Positions 24,385-33,379 of a DNA stretch of 64,000 nucleotides are shown here, one piece after another. The first letter of the stretch is position 1, and every line of letters begins with the position of its first letter. Source of the stretch: JAHCHG01 sp965214585 (GTDB lineage: Bacteria > Acidobacteriota > Blastocatellia > Pyrinomonadales > Pyrinomonadaceae); contig OZ243957.1 of the NCBI GenBank assembly GCA_965214585.1, forward strand, positions 1,426,001 through 1,490,000, read 5' to 3'. The notes below the pieces were generated by a model. The model had not been told where the DNA came from. It did not search any database and saw only the letters and a list, made by a program, of their open reading frames with translations. The position numbers were made by a program, and so were the translations under genes.

Positions 24385-25986
24385 ATGAAAAATTTTACGA
24401 ATTTATATCTCAAACTCGACCAGACCAATAAAACCAACGATAAAATCGCGGCGATGGTCAAATATTTTGAAACGGCTGATCCGAAAAATGCGGCGTGGGC
24501 GATTTATTTTTTAAGCGGGCGGAAACCGAAAAGAATCATTCCGACGGCGAAACTGCGCGAATGGGCGGGCGAAGTTTCGGGCGTTGAAGAATGGCTTTTT
24601 GAGAAATCTTACGATGCCGTCGGCGATCTGGCGGAAACGATTGCGCTGCTTTTGCCCGACCACGAAAACGCGAGCGATCTGCCGCTTCACATTTGGGTTG
24701 AACAAGGAATTTTGCCTTTGCGAAATGAGAGCGAAGAAGCGCAAAAAGTGGCGGTTTTGGAAGCGTGGAGCGAACTCGATTCCGATCAGCGTTTTATTTG
24801 GAACAAACTCGTTACGGGCAGTTTTCGAGTCGGCGTGTCGCAGCGTCTGGTAACACGCGCTCTGTCGCAATTCAGCGAGATCGAAACGGAAACAATCGCG
24901 CACCGCTTGATGGGAACTTGGCAGCCGGACGCGGAATTCTACACAAATTTGATTGACAAAGACGCGAGCGACGCGGACATCAGCCGCCCGTATCCGTTTT
25001 TTCTGGCGCATCAAGCCGATTTTCCGATTGAAGATTTGGGCGAAATCGGCGAATGGCAAATCGAATGGAAATGGGACGGAATACGCGCACAATTAATCAG
25101 ACGCGAAAATGAAAGTTTCCTTTGGTCGCGCGGCGAAGATTTGATAACAGAACGCTTTCCCGAAATCGCCGACGCGAGCGAATTTCTTCCCGACGGAACG
25201 GTTTTGGACGGCGAAATTTTAGCTTGGTCGGGCGGCGAAGTTATGCCGTTCGCGCAATTGCAGAGAAGAATCGGGCGCAAAACAATCGGCAAAAAATTGC
25301 TAAAAGAAGTTCCCGTCGCCATTCTCTGTTACGATTTATTGGAATTTGAAGGCGAAGATTGGCGAGCGAAAGAGATAACCGAACGACGCGCAAAAATGGA
25401 AGAAATTCTCAAAAATTTGCCCGACGAAGCTAATCAGAAAATTATCAGTTCGCCGGTTATCGAAGAAAAAACTTGGAAGGATTTGGCGGAACTGCGAAAG
25501 GAAAGCCGCGCCCGACAGGTCGAAGGTTTTATGTTAAAGCGGAAAACTTCACCGTATCGAGTCGGCAGACCGCGCGGCGATTGGTGGAAATGGAAAATCG
25601 AACCGCTGACCGTTGACGCGGTGATGATCTACGCGCAGCGCGGCACGGGAAAACGCGCAAGTCTTTACACCGATTACACTTTCGCCGTTTGGTCGGGCGA
25701 TGAACTCGTGCCGTTTGCCAAAGCATATTCGGGTTTGACCGATGCCGAAATCCGCAAAGTTGACAATTTCGTGCGCCGCAACACAATCGAAACCTTCGGT
25801 CCGGTGCGAAGCGTCAAAAAGAAACTCGTTTTTGAGATCGCCTTTGAAGGAATTCAAATTTCGACGCGCCACAAATCGGGAATCGCCGTCCGTTTTCCGA
25901 GAATCTTACGCTGGCGAAAAGACAAAAAACCCGAAGATGCCGATTCGCTGGAAACGATTCACGCGCTTTTGGATACTGAAACTTAG
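24385..25986 (+). CDS. ATP-dependent DNA ligase
   Basis: A 533-residue three-domain ligase. The first 200 residues are the helical DNA-binding domain. The nucleotidyltransferase core begins with WKWDGIRAQLIRR, where Lys229 in the K-x-D-G motif is adenylylated, followed by LDGEILAW (motif III region) and VEGFMLKRKTSPYRVGRPRG with WWKWKIEP (motifs IV and V). The OB domain follows with TYFAVWSG-type strands and a basic C-terminus. It is the partner of the ligase-associated exonuclease upstream. Canonical loci of this type also include an Lhr-like helicase; none is adjacent here, although a split Ski2-like helicase lies 9 kb downstream. Confidence 0.94.
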   Translation: MKNFTNLYLKLDQTNKTNDKIAAMVKYFETADPKNAAWAIYFLSGRKPKRIIPTAKLREWAGEVSGVEEWLFEKSYDAVGDLAETIALLLPDHENASDLPLHIWVEQGILPLRNESEEAQKVAVLEAWSELDSDQRFIWNKLVTGSFRVGVSQRLVTRALSQFSEIETETIAHRLMGTWQPDAEFYTNLIDKDASDADISRPYPFFLAHQADFPIEDLGEIGEWQIEWKWDGIRAQLIRRENESFLWSRGEDLITERFPEIADASEFLPDGTVLDGEILAWSGGEVMPFAQLQRRIGRKTIGKKLLKEVPVAILCYDLLEFEGEDWRAKEITERRAKMEEILKNLPDEANQKIISSPVIEEKTWKDLAELRKESRARQVEGFMLKRKTSPYRVGRPRGDWWKWKIEPLTVDAVMIYAQRGTGKRASLYTDYTFAVWSGDELVPFAKAYSGLTDAEIRKVDNFVRRNTIETFGPVRSVKKKLVFEIAFEGIQISTRHKSGIAVRFPRILRWRKDKKPEDADSLETIHALLDTET

Positions 25987-25993
25987 TCCAAAT

Positions 25994-26118
25994 GTATCGC
26001 CGTCATCTTGACGGCTGTCTTGACGGCATCTTGCCGTCAATTCGACAAATTTTTCAATTTTGTCGGAAAAAGCGGCGGCTGGAAGCCACCACGACAGCCG
26101 TCAGGATGACGGCGATAC
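25994..26118. repeat. 120-bp structured palindromic repeat, copy 2
   Basis: Arms at 25994-26019 and 26093-26118 match as reverse complements at 25 of 26 positions. A second internal hairpin at 26020-26040 (ttgacggcatcttgccgtcaa) and the segment cggctggaagccac repeat the architecture of copy 1 at 7284-7403. Stem bases differ between the copies yet pairing is kept. Confidence 0.9.
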
Positions 26119-26139
26119 GTTTTGAAACCAATATATTTT

Positions 26140-27918
26140 ATGTCAAGGCGACTCCAAAAATTTATCTCGCTCGACAAAATCGCTGAAATTCCGGCGGCAA
26201 GCGGCGTGTTTCAGATTGCGCGAAAAGATAAAATCCTTTTTGTTCAAACAGCTGAAAATCTGCGAAATTCGGTAAAAAGTTTTATCGAACGTAAAAAGAA
26301 TCTGCTTGGAAATTTTGAGATTGAAGATTTATCGTTTTCTTATCAAATCAGCGAAAATCCTTTGAAAATTTACCGCAGATTATTAAAAAAATCCGCGCCC
26401 GAATTTAATTTTGTTTTAAGCGACGAAATTCAGCCGCCTTTTATTATTTTGACGACAAGCGAGAAATTTCCGCGCGTTTTGGCAACGCGCCGTCCCGAAC
26501 TTGCAAAAAAGCGCAATGATTCGGTTTACGGAGCGTTTTTGCCGACGGGATTTACGCGCCGTCTGCTTGACGTTATAAACCGCGTTTTTCGTCTGCGGAC
26601 TTGCGAACTCGACATCAAAGGTGATTTTGAAATTCCGTGTCCCGAATTTTTTTTCAAACGCTGTCTTGCGCCGTGCGTTCAAAAAATTTGCGGTCAAGCG
26701 GAATATGCGGAAGCGGTTGAGATGGTTCATCTGCTTTTGTTCGGGCAGAACGAAATTTTGTTAAACGGAATCCGCCGGAAAATCGAGGAATTTTCCGAAA
26801 TTCTCGAATTTGAAAAAGCGGCGGAATGGCGTGATAACTTGGAAATTTTTGAGGAAATTTTCGCCGGCAATAAATGGAAATTAGATGTTTCGCAAATGAA
26901 CGACGTGATTACGGCAAAGTTTGAAAATGGAACGGCGAAAATTTTAGTAACAACGCTCAGGCGCGGAAAATCCGTCGGCGAAAGGCGTTTTCAAGCGGAA
27001 ATTTCCGCAAACGCGATTGATGAAAGCGACGTTCTGCCGCAGTTTATCGCGCAGTATTATCGGTATTATTTGCCGAAACAAATTTTTGTTTCAAAGGATT
27101 TTGCCGAACGGAAATTTTTGGAAAATTGCCTGAGCGAAAATTTTTACAGAAAGCTGAAAATCGTTGCAAAAAATTCTGAAGAACTTCCCGTTTCGATTCA
27201 AAAAACGCAGAAACTCGCGTCGTCATTTTACGCGCACAAGCCGGACAAAACTTTTGCCGAACAGACGGAAATTTTGCGCGAACTAAAAAAGATTTTCTTT
27301 CTGCGAAAAATGCCCAAGCGCATCGAATGTTTTGATGTCGCGCATCTTGCCGGAAGCGAAATCATCGCCGCCCGCGTTGCGGCAATCGAAGGAAAAATTG
27401 AGGCGAATGAAGAAATGGTTTGGGATTTTGAAAATTTATCGGAAACTGCCGCGCTCGCCGAAGCTGTCCGCGATAGGCTGATTTTGCTTGCCGACGAAGA
27501 AAATTTTCCCGATCTGATCGCGGTTGACGGCGGAAAGCCGCAAATCAGCCAAGTGCAGAAAGTTTTAGACGAATTGAATTTAAAAAAAATCCCGCTTGTC
27601 GGAATCGTCAAACCGCCGAACGCACATAATCAAGTTAGTCATTTTCTAAAAGGCGCAAAGAAAATCAATTTCGATAAAAGATCGGCGGCGATGAATTTTC
27701 TGCAAAATCTGCGCGACAAAGCGCACGAATTATCAAACACGACGCACCGCAAAATGCACTCGCTCGTGCAGATTTTTGAAACGAAAACAAAAGATTCAAG
27801 CGTTCCGCACGTTCAGCATCTGCTCGTTCCGATGCGTTTCACCGAACGAAACGGAAACGCCGAAGATTTACAGCCGATTCGCGCTTTGGATCAATCGGGG
27901 AAATTGCTTTTGTCGTGA
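26140..27918 (+). CDS. UvrC-like excinuclease with degenerate GIY-YIG domain and no C-terminal HhH
   Basis: A 592-residue UvrC relative; an in-frame TTG at 26122 is a less likely start. The N-terminal GIY-YIG region reads SGVFQIARKDKILFVQTAEN, then LRNSVKSF: against the family pattern both tyrosines are Phe, and the Gly, Lys and second Arg of the core are Gln, Thr and Ser, so 3' incision is probably lost. Four cysteines with UvrC iron-sulfur spacing (RTCEL, IPCPEFF, KRCLAPC) are kept, as are the UVR motif FEKAAEWRDNL and RNase H-like motifs FDVAHLAG, AVDGGKPQ and RDKAHEL. The usual Asp pair reads Ser-Glu. The C-terminal helix-hairpin-helix domain is missing. It follows the ligase gene. Confidence 0.85.
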   Translation: MSRRLQKFISLDKIAEIPAASGVFQIARKDKILFVQTAENLRNSVKSFIERKKNLLGNFEIEDLSFSYQISENPLKIYRRLLKKSAPEFNFVLSDEIQPPFIILTTSEKFPRVLATRRPELAKKRNDSVYGAFLPTGFTRRLLDVINRVFRLRTCELDIKGDFEIPCPEFFFKRCLAPCVQKICGQAEYAEAVEMVHLLLFGQNEILLNGIRRKIEEFSEILEFEKAAEWRDNLEIFEEIFAGNKWKLDVSQMNDVITAKFENGTAKILVTTLRRGKSVGERRFQAEISANAIDESDVLPQFIAQYYRYYLPKQIFVSKDFAERKFLENCLSENFYRKLKIVAKNSEELPVSIQKTQKLASSFYAHKPDKTFAEQTEILRELKKIFFLRKMPKRIECFDVAHLAGSEIIAARVAAIEGKIEANEEMVWDFENLSETAALAEAVRDRLILLADEENFPDLIAVDGGKPQISQVQKVLDELNLKKIPLVGIVKPPNAHNQVSHFLKGAKKINFDKRSAAMNFLQNLRDKAHELSNTTHRKMHSLVQIFETKTKDSSVPHVQHLLVPMRFTERNGNAEDLQPIRALDQSGKLLLS

Positions 27919-27927
27919 GTTTTGAAT

Positions 27928-28962
27928 TTAATAAGTAGAGAATTCATATTGAATCATAACAACAACCGAAATAGGCTTTCCGTCTTTTATCGCCGGTTCA
28001 AATTCTATACCTTGAGCAGCTTTAACGGCTTGTTCATCCAATCCGTAGCCCAAACCTTTTACTACAAGAATATATTTATCTTTACCGTTTTCAGATAATA
28101 AAACCAACAAAGCAATTTTTCCATTAATCAGATTTTTTCGCGCAATGTCAGTATAAGGAGCGTAAGACCTTTTTGTTATAACAAATTTTTTTGAATTTAA
28201 GTTTTTTGCATCTGTTTGATCATCTTCTTTATTATGAATAAAATAATCGTAGAAAACTTTGATATATTTGAGTTCTTCTTCAGCTTTCTGCAAACCTGAG
28301 TCATTGCAGACTTTCACACAAATTTCCAAAGCATCCGCAGATTTTTCGAGCAAATTGAGGCGATTAATTTTGTAAGTTTCATCTTTCATAAATGCAAGAT
28401 CGTCTGCGCTTGTCTTATTTTTCGATAAACCTTCAATTTGCATCAGATACAGTTTTGACTTCAACAAATACGCCGATGAAAACTTTTCATCAATGCTCAA
28501 AATTGTATCTAAATTTGCAGCGGCTTCATTGTAATTCTCTTTTCGCGCATTGACCAAAGCGAGCGTATAATAAGCAAATTTGTTTTGAGAATCCAACTCG
28601 ACGGCTCTTTTTGCCACGTCCGAAGCGACGTTTGATCTGCCTTCGAGAAAATATGCGTAAGCTAAATTACTTCTGTAATCGGAATTATAAATATCGAGTT
28701 CGACTGCTTTATCAAACGATTTTCGCGCTTCCTTGATCTCATTATCTTTAATGTATGCAAGTCCCAAAACATTCCAAACTTCCGCGTCGTTTTTCGTTTC
28801 TTTTTGTTTGCTCGCTTTCTTTAATGCTTCAATAGCTTCGGAGTATTTTCCCTGTTTATAAAGTTCGATCCCTTTGTCGCGTTCCGTCTGAGCGAAGACG
28901 GCGGAAGCGAAAAGCATTATAAAAATTAAAAGAAATGAGAATTTATGCGATGAATTTTTCAT
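27928..28962 (-). CDS. Exported TPR protein with TonB-like C-terminal domain
   Basis: A 344-residue protein with signal peptide ending ASAVFAQ. Residues 25-180 contain about four tetratricopeptide repeats, for example ELYKQGKYSEAIEALKKASK, then WNVLGLAYIKDNEIKEARKS and NLAYAYFLEGRSNVASDVAK. Residues 265-344 resemble a TonB C-terminal domain: YTDIARKNLINGKIALLVLL, then GYGLDEQAVKAAQGIEFEPA and IKDGKPISVVVMIQYEF. It probably acts as a periplasmic assembly or adaptor protein. It ends close to the converging UvrC-like gene. Confidence 0.85.
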   Translation of the reverse strand: MKNSSHKFSFLLIFIMLFASAVFAQTERDKGIELYKQGKYSEAIEALKKASKQKETKNDAEVWNVLGLAYIKDNEIKEARKSFDKAVELDIYNSDYRSNLAYAYFLEGRSNVASDVAKRAVELDSQNKFAYYTLALVNARKENYNEAAANLDTILSIDEKFSSAYLLKSKLYLMQIEGLSKNKTSADDLAFMKDETYKINRLNLLEKSADALEICVKVCNDSGLQKAEEELKYIKVFYDYFIHNKEDDQTDAKNLNSKKFVITKRSYAPYTDIARKNLINGKIALLVLLSENGKDKYILVVKGLGYGLDEQAVKAAQGIEFEPAIKDGKPISVVVMIQYEFSTY

Positions 28963-29023
28963 ACGAACTCCTCTGTATTTATACCCAAGCGTATTTTATC
29001 CCGTAAGCGTTTTTAAGACAAGA

Positions 29024-29055
29024 AAAAAGCGAAAGCCGTTGAACTTTCGCTTTTT
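29024..29055. terminator. Terminator downstream of secA
   Basis: Stem aaaaagcgaaag (29024-29035) pairs perfectly with ctttcgcttttt (29044-29055), giving A and T runs on both sides. It is placed to end minus-strand secA transcripts. Confidence 0.8.
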
Positions 29056-29150
29056 CCGTCAATTAGAGCGATTTAAGAATTGGGATAGGGAATAAGTTAT
29101 TATTAGCGTCCGAGTTGATCTGATGTATTTTGTGCGAACATACATTGACG

Positions 29151-29175
29151 ATCGGCTCACGCCGACGCTACTGAC
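29151..29175. repeat. 25-bp repeat, copy downstream of secA (inverted)
   Basis: The sequence atcggctcacgccgacgcta and the next five bases are the exact reverse complement of 32140-32164 on the other side of secA. A third copy with one change is at 38746-38770. Confidence 0.9.
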
Positions 29176-29214
29176 CATACAATCAATCTTAATCTGCTCT
29201 AAGTTTTTATAGAA

Positions 29215-32019
29215 CTAAACGCCCGCGCCGTGGCATTTTTTATATTTTCTGCCCGAATCGCAGTAGCACGGATCGTTTGCGCCGACTTTCGGCTGGTCGC
29301 GGACGAACGGCGTATTTTTCAGAACATCTTCGCCAGCCGCCGAAACTCCTTCGTAAGCACCCGTGAAAGCCATTCCCGCAACTTGTCGGCGGGCGCGTTG
29401 GCGTTCGAGGCGTTCGAGGCGTTCGCGTTCTTCTTCCTCGTCTTTGTTGACGATTTCCAGATGGAACAGCGAGCGAATCGTGTTGACATCAATGCGGTCA
29501 AGCATATCTTGAAACATCTCAAAACTCTGCTTTTTGTATTCAACAAGCGGGTCTTTTTGTCCGTAACCGACAAGTCCGATTCCCTGCTTCAAATGGTCAA
29601 TCGAAAGCAGATGGTCTTTCCATTGCGAATCAATAATATTGAGCATTATGTAACGCTCATACGCCCGCAAGGATTCTTCTCCGGCGAGTTCTTCCTTTTC
29701 CTTATAATTTGCCGACGCTTTTTCCCAAATCGCCTGTTCGATCTGTTCGGGATTCATATTTTCAAAATCAACATTAGCGTCACGCGCCGGATCAACATTG
29801 TATATGTTTTCGATCTCCGCCGCGTAAGTGTCCACGTCCCAATCGGACGGCGGAACAGCCGTATTCAAATACTGCGCGGTCAGATCGCCGAGCAGGTCTT
29901 TCGCTACGCCGTTGTCGCCCAAAAGGTAATCGCGGTGTTCGGGTTCAAGCATCAACTGGCGGCGCAAACCGTAAATTGTTTCACGCTGTTTGTTCATCAC
30001 GTCGTCGTATTTCAAAACGTGCTTGCGGGTTTCAAAGTTTCTCGCCTCAACCGCTTTTTGCGCCCGTTCGATCTGCTTTGAAACGGTCTTGGACTCAATC
30101 GCCACGCCTTCTTCCATTCCGAGCCATTCCATCATCGAACGAACTTTGTCGCCCGCGAAAATCCGCATCAGATCGTCTTCCAAAGACAAAACAAACTGCG
30201 TTTCGCCCGGATCGCCCTGCCGACCGGAACGCCCGCGCAACTGGTTGTCAATGCGCCGTGATTCGTGCCGTTCCGTCGCCAGAATTTTCAAACCGCCGGC
30301 TTCGATTACTTCTTTGTGTTCTTGGTCAACAACCCGTTTTGCTTTTTTGAGTTCTTCCTCAAACTGCTGTTCCGTCGCTTCGTCGGGGTTGATTTCCTGC
30401 CGTTTCAGATAATCGCGGGCGAGAAATTCCGGGTTTCCGCCGAGAATAATGTCCGTTCCGCGTCCCGCCATATTTGTCGCAATCGTCACCGCGCCTTTGC
30501 GTCCGGCTTGCGCGACAATTTCGGCTTCGCGTTCGTGATATTTTGCGTTTAAAACATTGTGCGGAACGCCGATTTTTTTCAGACGTTCGGCAACCAATTC
30601 GGAATTTTCAACCGAAACCGTTCCGACCAAAACCGGCTGTCCTTTTTCGTGCAACCCTTTGATTTCATTCACCGTCGCGTCCCATTTCTCCGGCAAAGTG
30701 CGGTAAATAACGTCCGATCTGTCATCACGCGCTATCGGTTGATTCGTCGGAATGACGATAACTTCAAGCTGGTAAGTTTCGCCGAATTCCTCTTCTTCCG
30801 TTTCCGCCGTTCCGGTCATTCCCGAAAGTTTTTCATACATACGAAAATAATTTTGCAGAGTGATCGTCGCCAAAGTCTGATTTTCGCGTTCGATCTCCAC
30901 GCCTTCTTTGGCTTCAACCGCTTGGTGCAAACCGTCCGACCAACGCCTTCCCGACATTAAACGTCCCGTAAAATCGTCAACGATAATAACTTCGCCGTCT
31001 TGGACGACGTATTGATGATCGCGTTTATACAAAGTATGCGCTTTCAGAGCCTGCTCGACGCAATGCAGCAGTTCCATATTTTCGGGATCATACAAATTGG
31101 AAACGCCGAGAAGTTTTTCCGCTTTTTCAACGCCCTGCTCGGTCAAAACCGCCGAATGATTTTTCTCGTCAAGCAGATAATCGCCCGTCGTAACCTTCGT
31201 TTCCTCATCCTTTTCGCCGCGCTCTAAACGCGGAATAATTTCGTTTGCCGTGTAATATTTATCCGTCGCCGCGTCCGACGCGCCCGAAATAATCAGGGGC
31301 GTTCTCGCTTCGTCAATCAAAATCGAATCAACTTCGTCAATAATCGCAAAATAATGATCGTGCTGAACGAGTTGTTCGGGATCAAATTTCATATTGTCGC
31401 GCAGATAATCGAAGCCGAATTCGTTGTTCGTGCCGTAAGTAATATCGGCGGCATACTGCTCTTTGCGGGCATAATCGTCCATTTCGTTCTGGATACAGCC
31501 GACTGTCAAACCCAAAAATTTGTGGATTTTTCCCATCCACTCGGCATCACGCGCCGCCAGATAATCGTTGACCGTGATAATATGAACGCCGCGCCCCGTC
31601 AAACCGTTCAAATACGCGGGCAGAGTCGAAACAAGGGTTTTACCTTCACCCGTTCTCATCTCGGCGATTTTCCCTTCGTGCAGAACCATTCCGCCGATAA
31701 TCTGCACGTCAAAATGGCGCATTCCCGTAACGCGAACCGACGCTTCCCTGACAAGCGCAAACGCTTCGGGCATAATTTCGTCCAAAACTTCGCGCTCGCG
31801 CAACCGGCGTTCTTTTACCTCTTCGATTCCTTCGAGCGCGTCGCTCAATTTTTTTCTAAACTCGTCGGTTTTCGCTCTCAACTGCTCGTCGGAAAGTTTC
31901 TGCATTTTCGGCTCAAGCGCGTTGACTTCTTCGACTTTAGCTTTCGCCTGTTTCAAATAGCGTTGGCTGATCGTGCCTAAAATTTTGTTGAAAAATTTAT
32001 CTACTACTGTTTTACTCAT
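29215..32019 (-). CDS. secA: Preprotein translocase ATPase SecA
   Basis: A 934-residue SecA. The frame is open to 32190, but the ATG at 32019 has GAGG eight bases upstream and begins MSKTVVDKFFNKILGTISQR, a standard SecA N-terminus. It has EMRTGEGKTLV (Walker A), the VNDYLAARDAEWMG segment, IIDEVDSILIDEARTPLIIS, the helicase motifs TNMAGRGTDIILGG and QLRGRSGRQGD, and the C-terminal zinc-binding NDPCYCDSGRKYKKCHG (three Cys and one His). It drives Sec-dependent export through SecYEG. It is flanked by inverted copies of a 25-bp repeat. Confidence 0.98.
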   Translation of the reverse strand: MSKTVVDKFFNKILGTISQRYLKQAKAKVEEVNALEPKMQKLSDEQLRAKTDEFRKKLSDALEGIEEVKERRLREREVLDEIMPEAFALVREASVRVTGMRHFDVQIIGGMVLHEGKIAEMRTGEGKTLVSTLPAYLNGLTGRGVHIITVNDYLAARDAEWMGKIHKFLGLTVGCIQNEMDDYARKEQYAADITYGTNNEFGFDYLRDNMKFDPEQLVQHDHYFAIIDEVDSILIDEARTPLIISGASDAATDKYYTANEIIPRLERGEKDEETKVTTGDYLLDEKNHSAVLTEQGVEKAEKLLGVSNLYDPENMELLHCVEQALKAHTLYKRDHQYVVQDGEVIIVDDFTGRLMSGRRWSDGLHQAVEAKEGVEIERENQTLATITLQNYFRMYEKLSGMTGTAETEEEEFGETYQLEVIVIPTNQPIARDDRSDVIYRTLPEKWDATVNEIKGLHEKGQPVLVGTVSVENSELVAERLKKIGVPHNVLNAKYHEREAEIVAQAGRKGAVTIATNMAGRGTDIILGGNPEFLARDYLKRQEINPDEATEQQFEEELKKAKRVVDQEHKEVIEAGGLKILATERHESRRIDNQLRGRSGRQGDPGETQFVLSLEDDLMRIFAGDKVRSMMEWLGMEEGVAIESKTVSKQIERAQKAVEARNFETRKHVLKYDDVMNKQRETIYGLRRQLMLEPEHRDYLLGDNGVAKDLLGDLTAQYLNTAVPPSDWDVDTYAAEIENIYNVDPARDANVDFENMNPEQIEQAIWEKASANYKEKEELAGEESLRAYERYIMLNIIDSQWKDHLLSIDHLKQGIGLVGYGQKDPLVEYKKQSFEMFQDMLDRIDVNTIRSLFHLEIVNKDEEEERERLERLERQRARRQVAGMAFTGAYEGVSAAGEDVLKNTPFVRDQPKVGANDPCYCDSGRKYKKCHGAGV

Positions 32020-32139
32020 TTTTATCCTCAAATGCGCGGCTCGTTTTTTGCCGCCAATAATAAAAAACCTCTGCCGTCTGCGAAACGGCAAATTAATATG
32101 AAAATCGGATTTTGCGGTGATAAGAAGACGGAAATTCTT

Positions 32140-32214
32140 GTCAGTAGCGTCGGCGTGAGCCGATGCGCTCGCTGCAACTGCATTAGCCAATCGGTTTACG
32201 CACGACGCTGCCGA
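32140..32214. repeat. Palindromic repeat upstream of secA
   Basis: Bases 32140-32164 (gtcagtagcgtcggcgtgag onward) and 32187-32214 form an imperfect inverted repeat. The left arm is exactly repeated in inverse orientation at 29151-29175 and, with one change, directly at 38746. It fills most of the gap between secA and the preceding operon. Confidence 0.85.
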
Positions 32215-32225
32215 CTTTTTCCGTT

Positions 32226-32744
32226 TTAGAGAAGCGCATCGAGCGAACCGCGCGGAAGGCGCGTAATAACGAAAACCTGATCGTTTTCGGAAAGTATTTC
32301 GGTTGAATGAACCGTTGATTTTTTTGCGCTTTTCAGCGCGAAGTCGTGCGAAGTAAGAGGTAAATTAAAAGATTTATCCGCAACGATAAAAATCGTCGGA
32401 AATTTATCAATATCGGATGTTAGTTTGAAGCAATTTTCATTTGTGCAGTTCGTCTGCTCGAAAGCATTTTCAATGTATGCACTTAAAATTTCCTCGTTTT
32501 TTGCAAACAATGAGTTTTCGCCGTAATTTGCATTGTGAGATATTTTCTTATCGGGCGATTCGTCATCTTCCGGCTTTTTATCCAGATCGTCTTCAAACTC
32601 GATCTCATTTTGAATCTCGAATTTATTGACAAAAGTTATCTGCTGCGCCAGAATTTGCGGCGACGCGCCGACTAAAACCAAGCCGAGATAGACGCTCAGA
32701 GTCGTGAGAAATAATATTGAATTGTAATTTCTTGAACTGCTCAT
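32226..32744 (-). CDS. Membrane-anchored hypothetical protein, third gene of an envelope operon
   Basis: A 172-residue protein with an N-terminal hydrophobic segment (SILFLTTLSVYLGLVLVGAS) that is either a signal peptide or an anchor. The rest is polar with an acidic Asp/Glu-rich stretch (EFEDDLDKKPEDDESPDKK) and a CTNENC pair that could form a disulfide. The first part of the mature region is Gln/Asn/Glu-rich. I do not recognise a family. Its start overlaps the stop of the preceding gene by four bases (ATGA at 32741-32744), so it belongs to a tight three-gene operon whose other two proteins share a TonB/TolA-like domain. Confidence 0.7.
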   Translation of the reverse strand: MSSSRNYNSILFLTTLSVYLGLVLVGASPQILAQQITFVNKFEIQNEIEFEDDLDKKPEDDESPDKKISHNANYGENSLFAKNEEILSAYIENAFEQTNCTNENCFKLTSDIDKFPTIFIVADKSFNLPLTSHDFALKSAKKSTVHSTEILSENDQVFVITRLPRGSLDALL

Positions 32745-33379
32745 TTAACTTTTTTTAGTTCTCTCTGTTTTGCAATTTTTCTTTCAAGTAATTTTTCAGC
32801 GACCATTTCCTGAAAAACTGCTTTTGGAAGTGTAACATTTAAAGTTAATTTCTTATTTTCACTTTTTACTTTTGTCGCGTTTAAGATAGTTTTTTCGTCG
32901 GCACTGATATTCTCCGATTTTTGAGAAATTTTAATTATCGTATCAAGACCAGTAACTATCGTCCTAATTGTTTCTTCCGACTCGGAATCCGAAGTAAAAA
33001 CTACCGAAAATTCCCGTTCATCCTGCGATACGGACAAATTTACATTTTCGAGATTTAACTGTTTAAAGTTAAGAAAAAAACCGGCATCATTAATTGCTTC
33101 GATAGCCCGTTTAGCAATATCAATCAACTGCTCGTCGCCTGCGGCGCGGACGAAACTCGATTTTTCGGCAGCAAGTTTTCCGCTGTGATCTAAAGCTCCT
33201 TTTAATTCTACGGCAAACGGCTGAGTTAAATCGAGCTTTCCATCTGTGGATTTCTCATTTAACGAATCAGCAAAATCGTTTAAAGGCTTTACATTTATTT
33301 CGACTGCTTGAGCATAAATCGAAGAAGCCGTAAGAAGTAATACCAAATATAAAAGAAATATTTTCCTGAAATTCATCAT
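32741..33379 (-). CDS. Exported protein with TonB/TolA-like domain, second gene of an envelope operon
   Basis: A 212-residue protein with signal peptide FLLYLVLLLTASSIYAQ. The mature part is one domain that is clearly homologous to the C-terminal third of the next protein: DLTQPFAVELKGALDHSGKL, then GDEQLIDIAKRAIEAINDAG and LNLENVNLSVSQDEREFSVVF here match DLTKPFMVVMQGAIKEDGTL, GDQEMINLAKSAIEAVGDSG and LDIDNVNFTLVQDEDEIFAII there. The G-x-x-x-x-x-G-x-L ... S/A-x-G-D-x-x-x-x-x-x-A-x-x-A-I pattern resembles TonB/TolA C-terminal domains. Four-base overlaps with both neighbours indicate co-translation. Function unknown. Confidence 0.78.
   Translation of the reverse strand: MMNFRKIFLLYLVLLLTASSIYAQAVEINVKPLNDFADSLNEKSTDGKLDLTQPFAVELKGALDHSGKLAAEKSSFVRAAGDEQLIDIAKRAIEAINDAGFFLNFKQLNLENVNLSVSQDEREFSVVFTSDSESEETIRTIVTGLDTIIKISQKSENISADEKTILNATKVKSENKKLTLNVTLPKAVFQEMVAEKLLERKIAKQRELKKVK

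Noticed and set aside
32020..32190. N-terminal extension of SecA of 57 residues
   Set aside because: The stretch crosses the palindromic repeat, has no SecA similarity, and a good start with Shine-Dalgarno lies at 32019.
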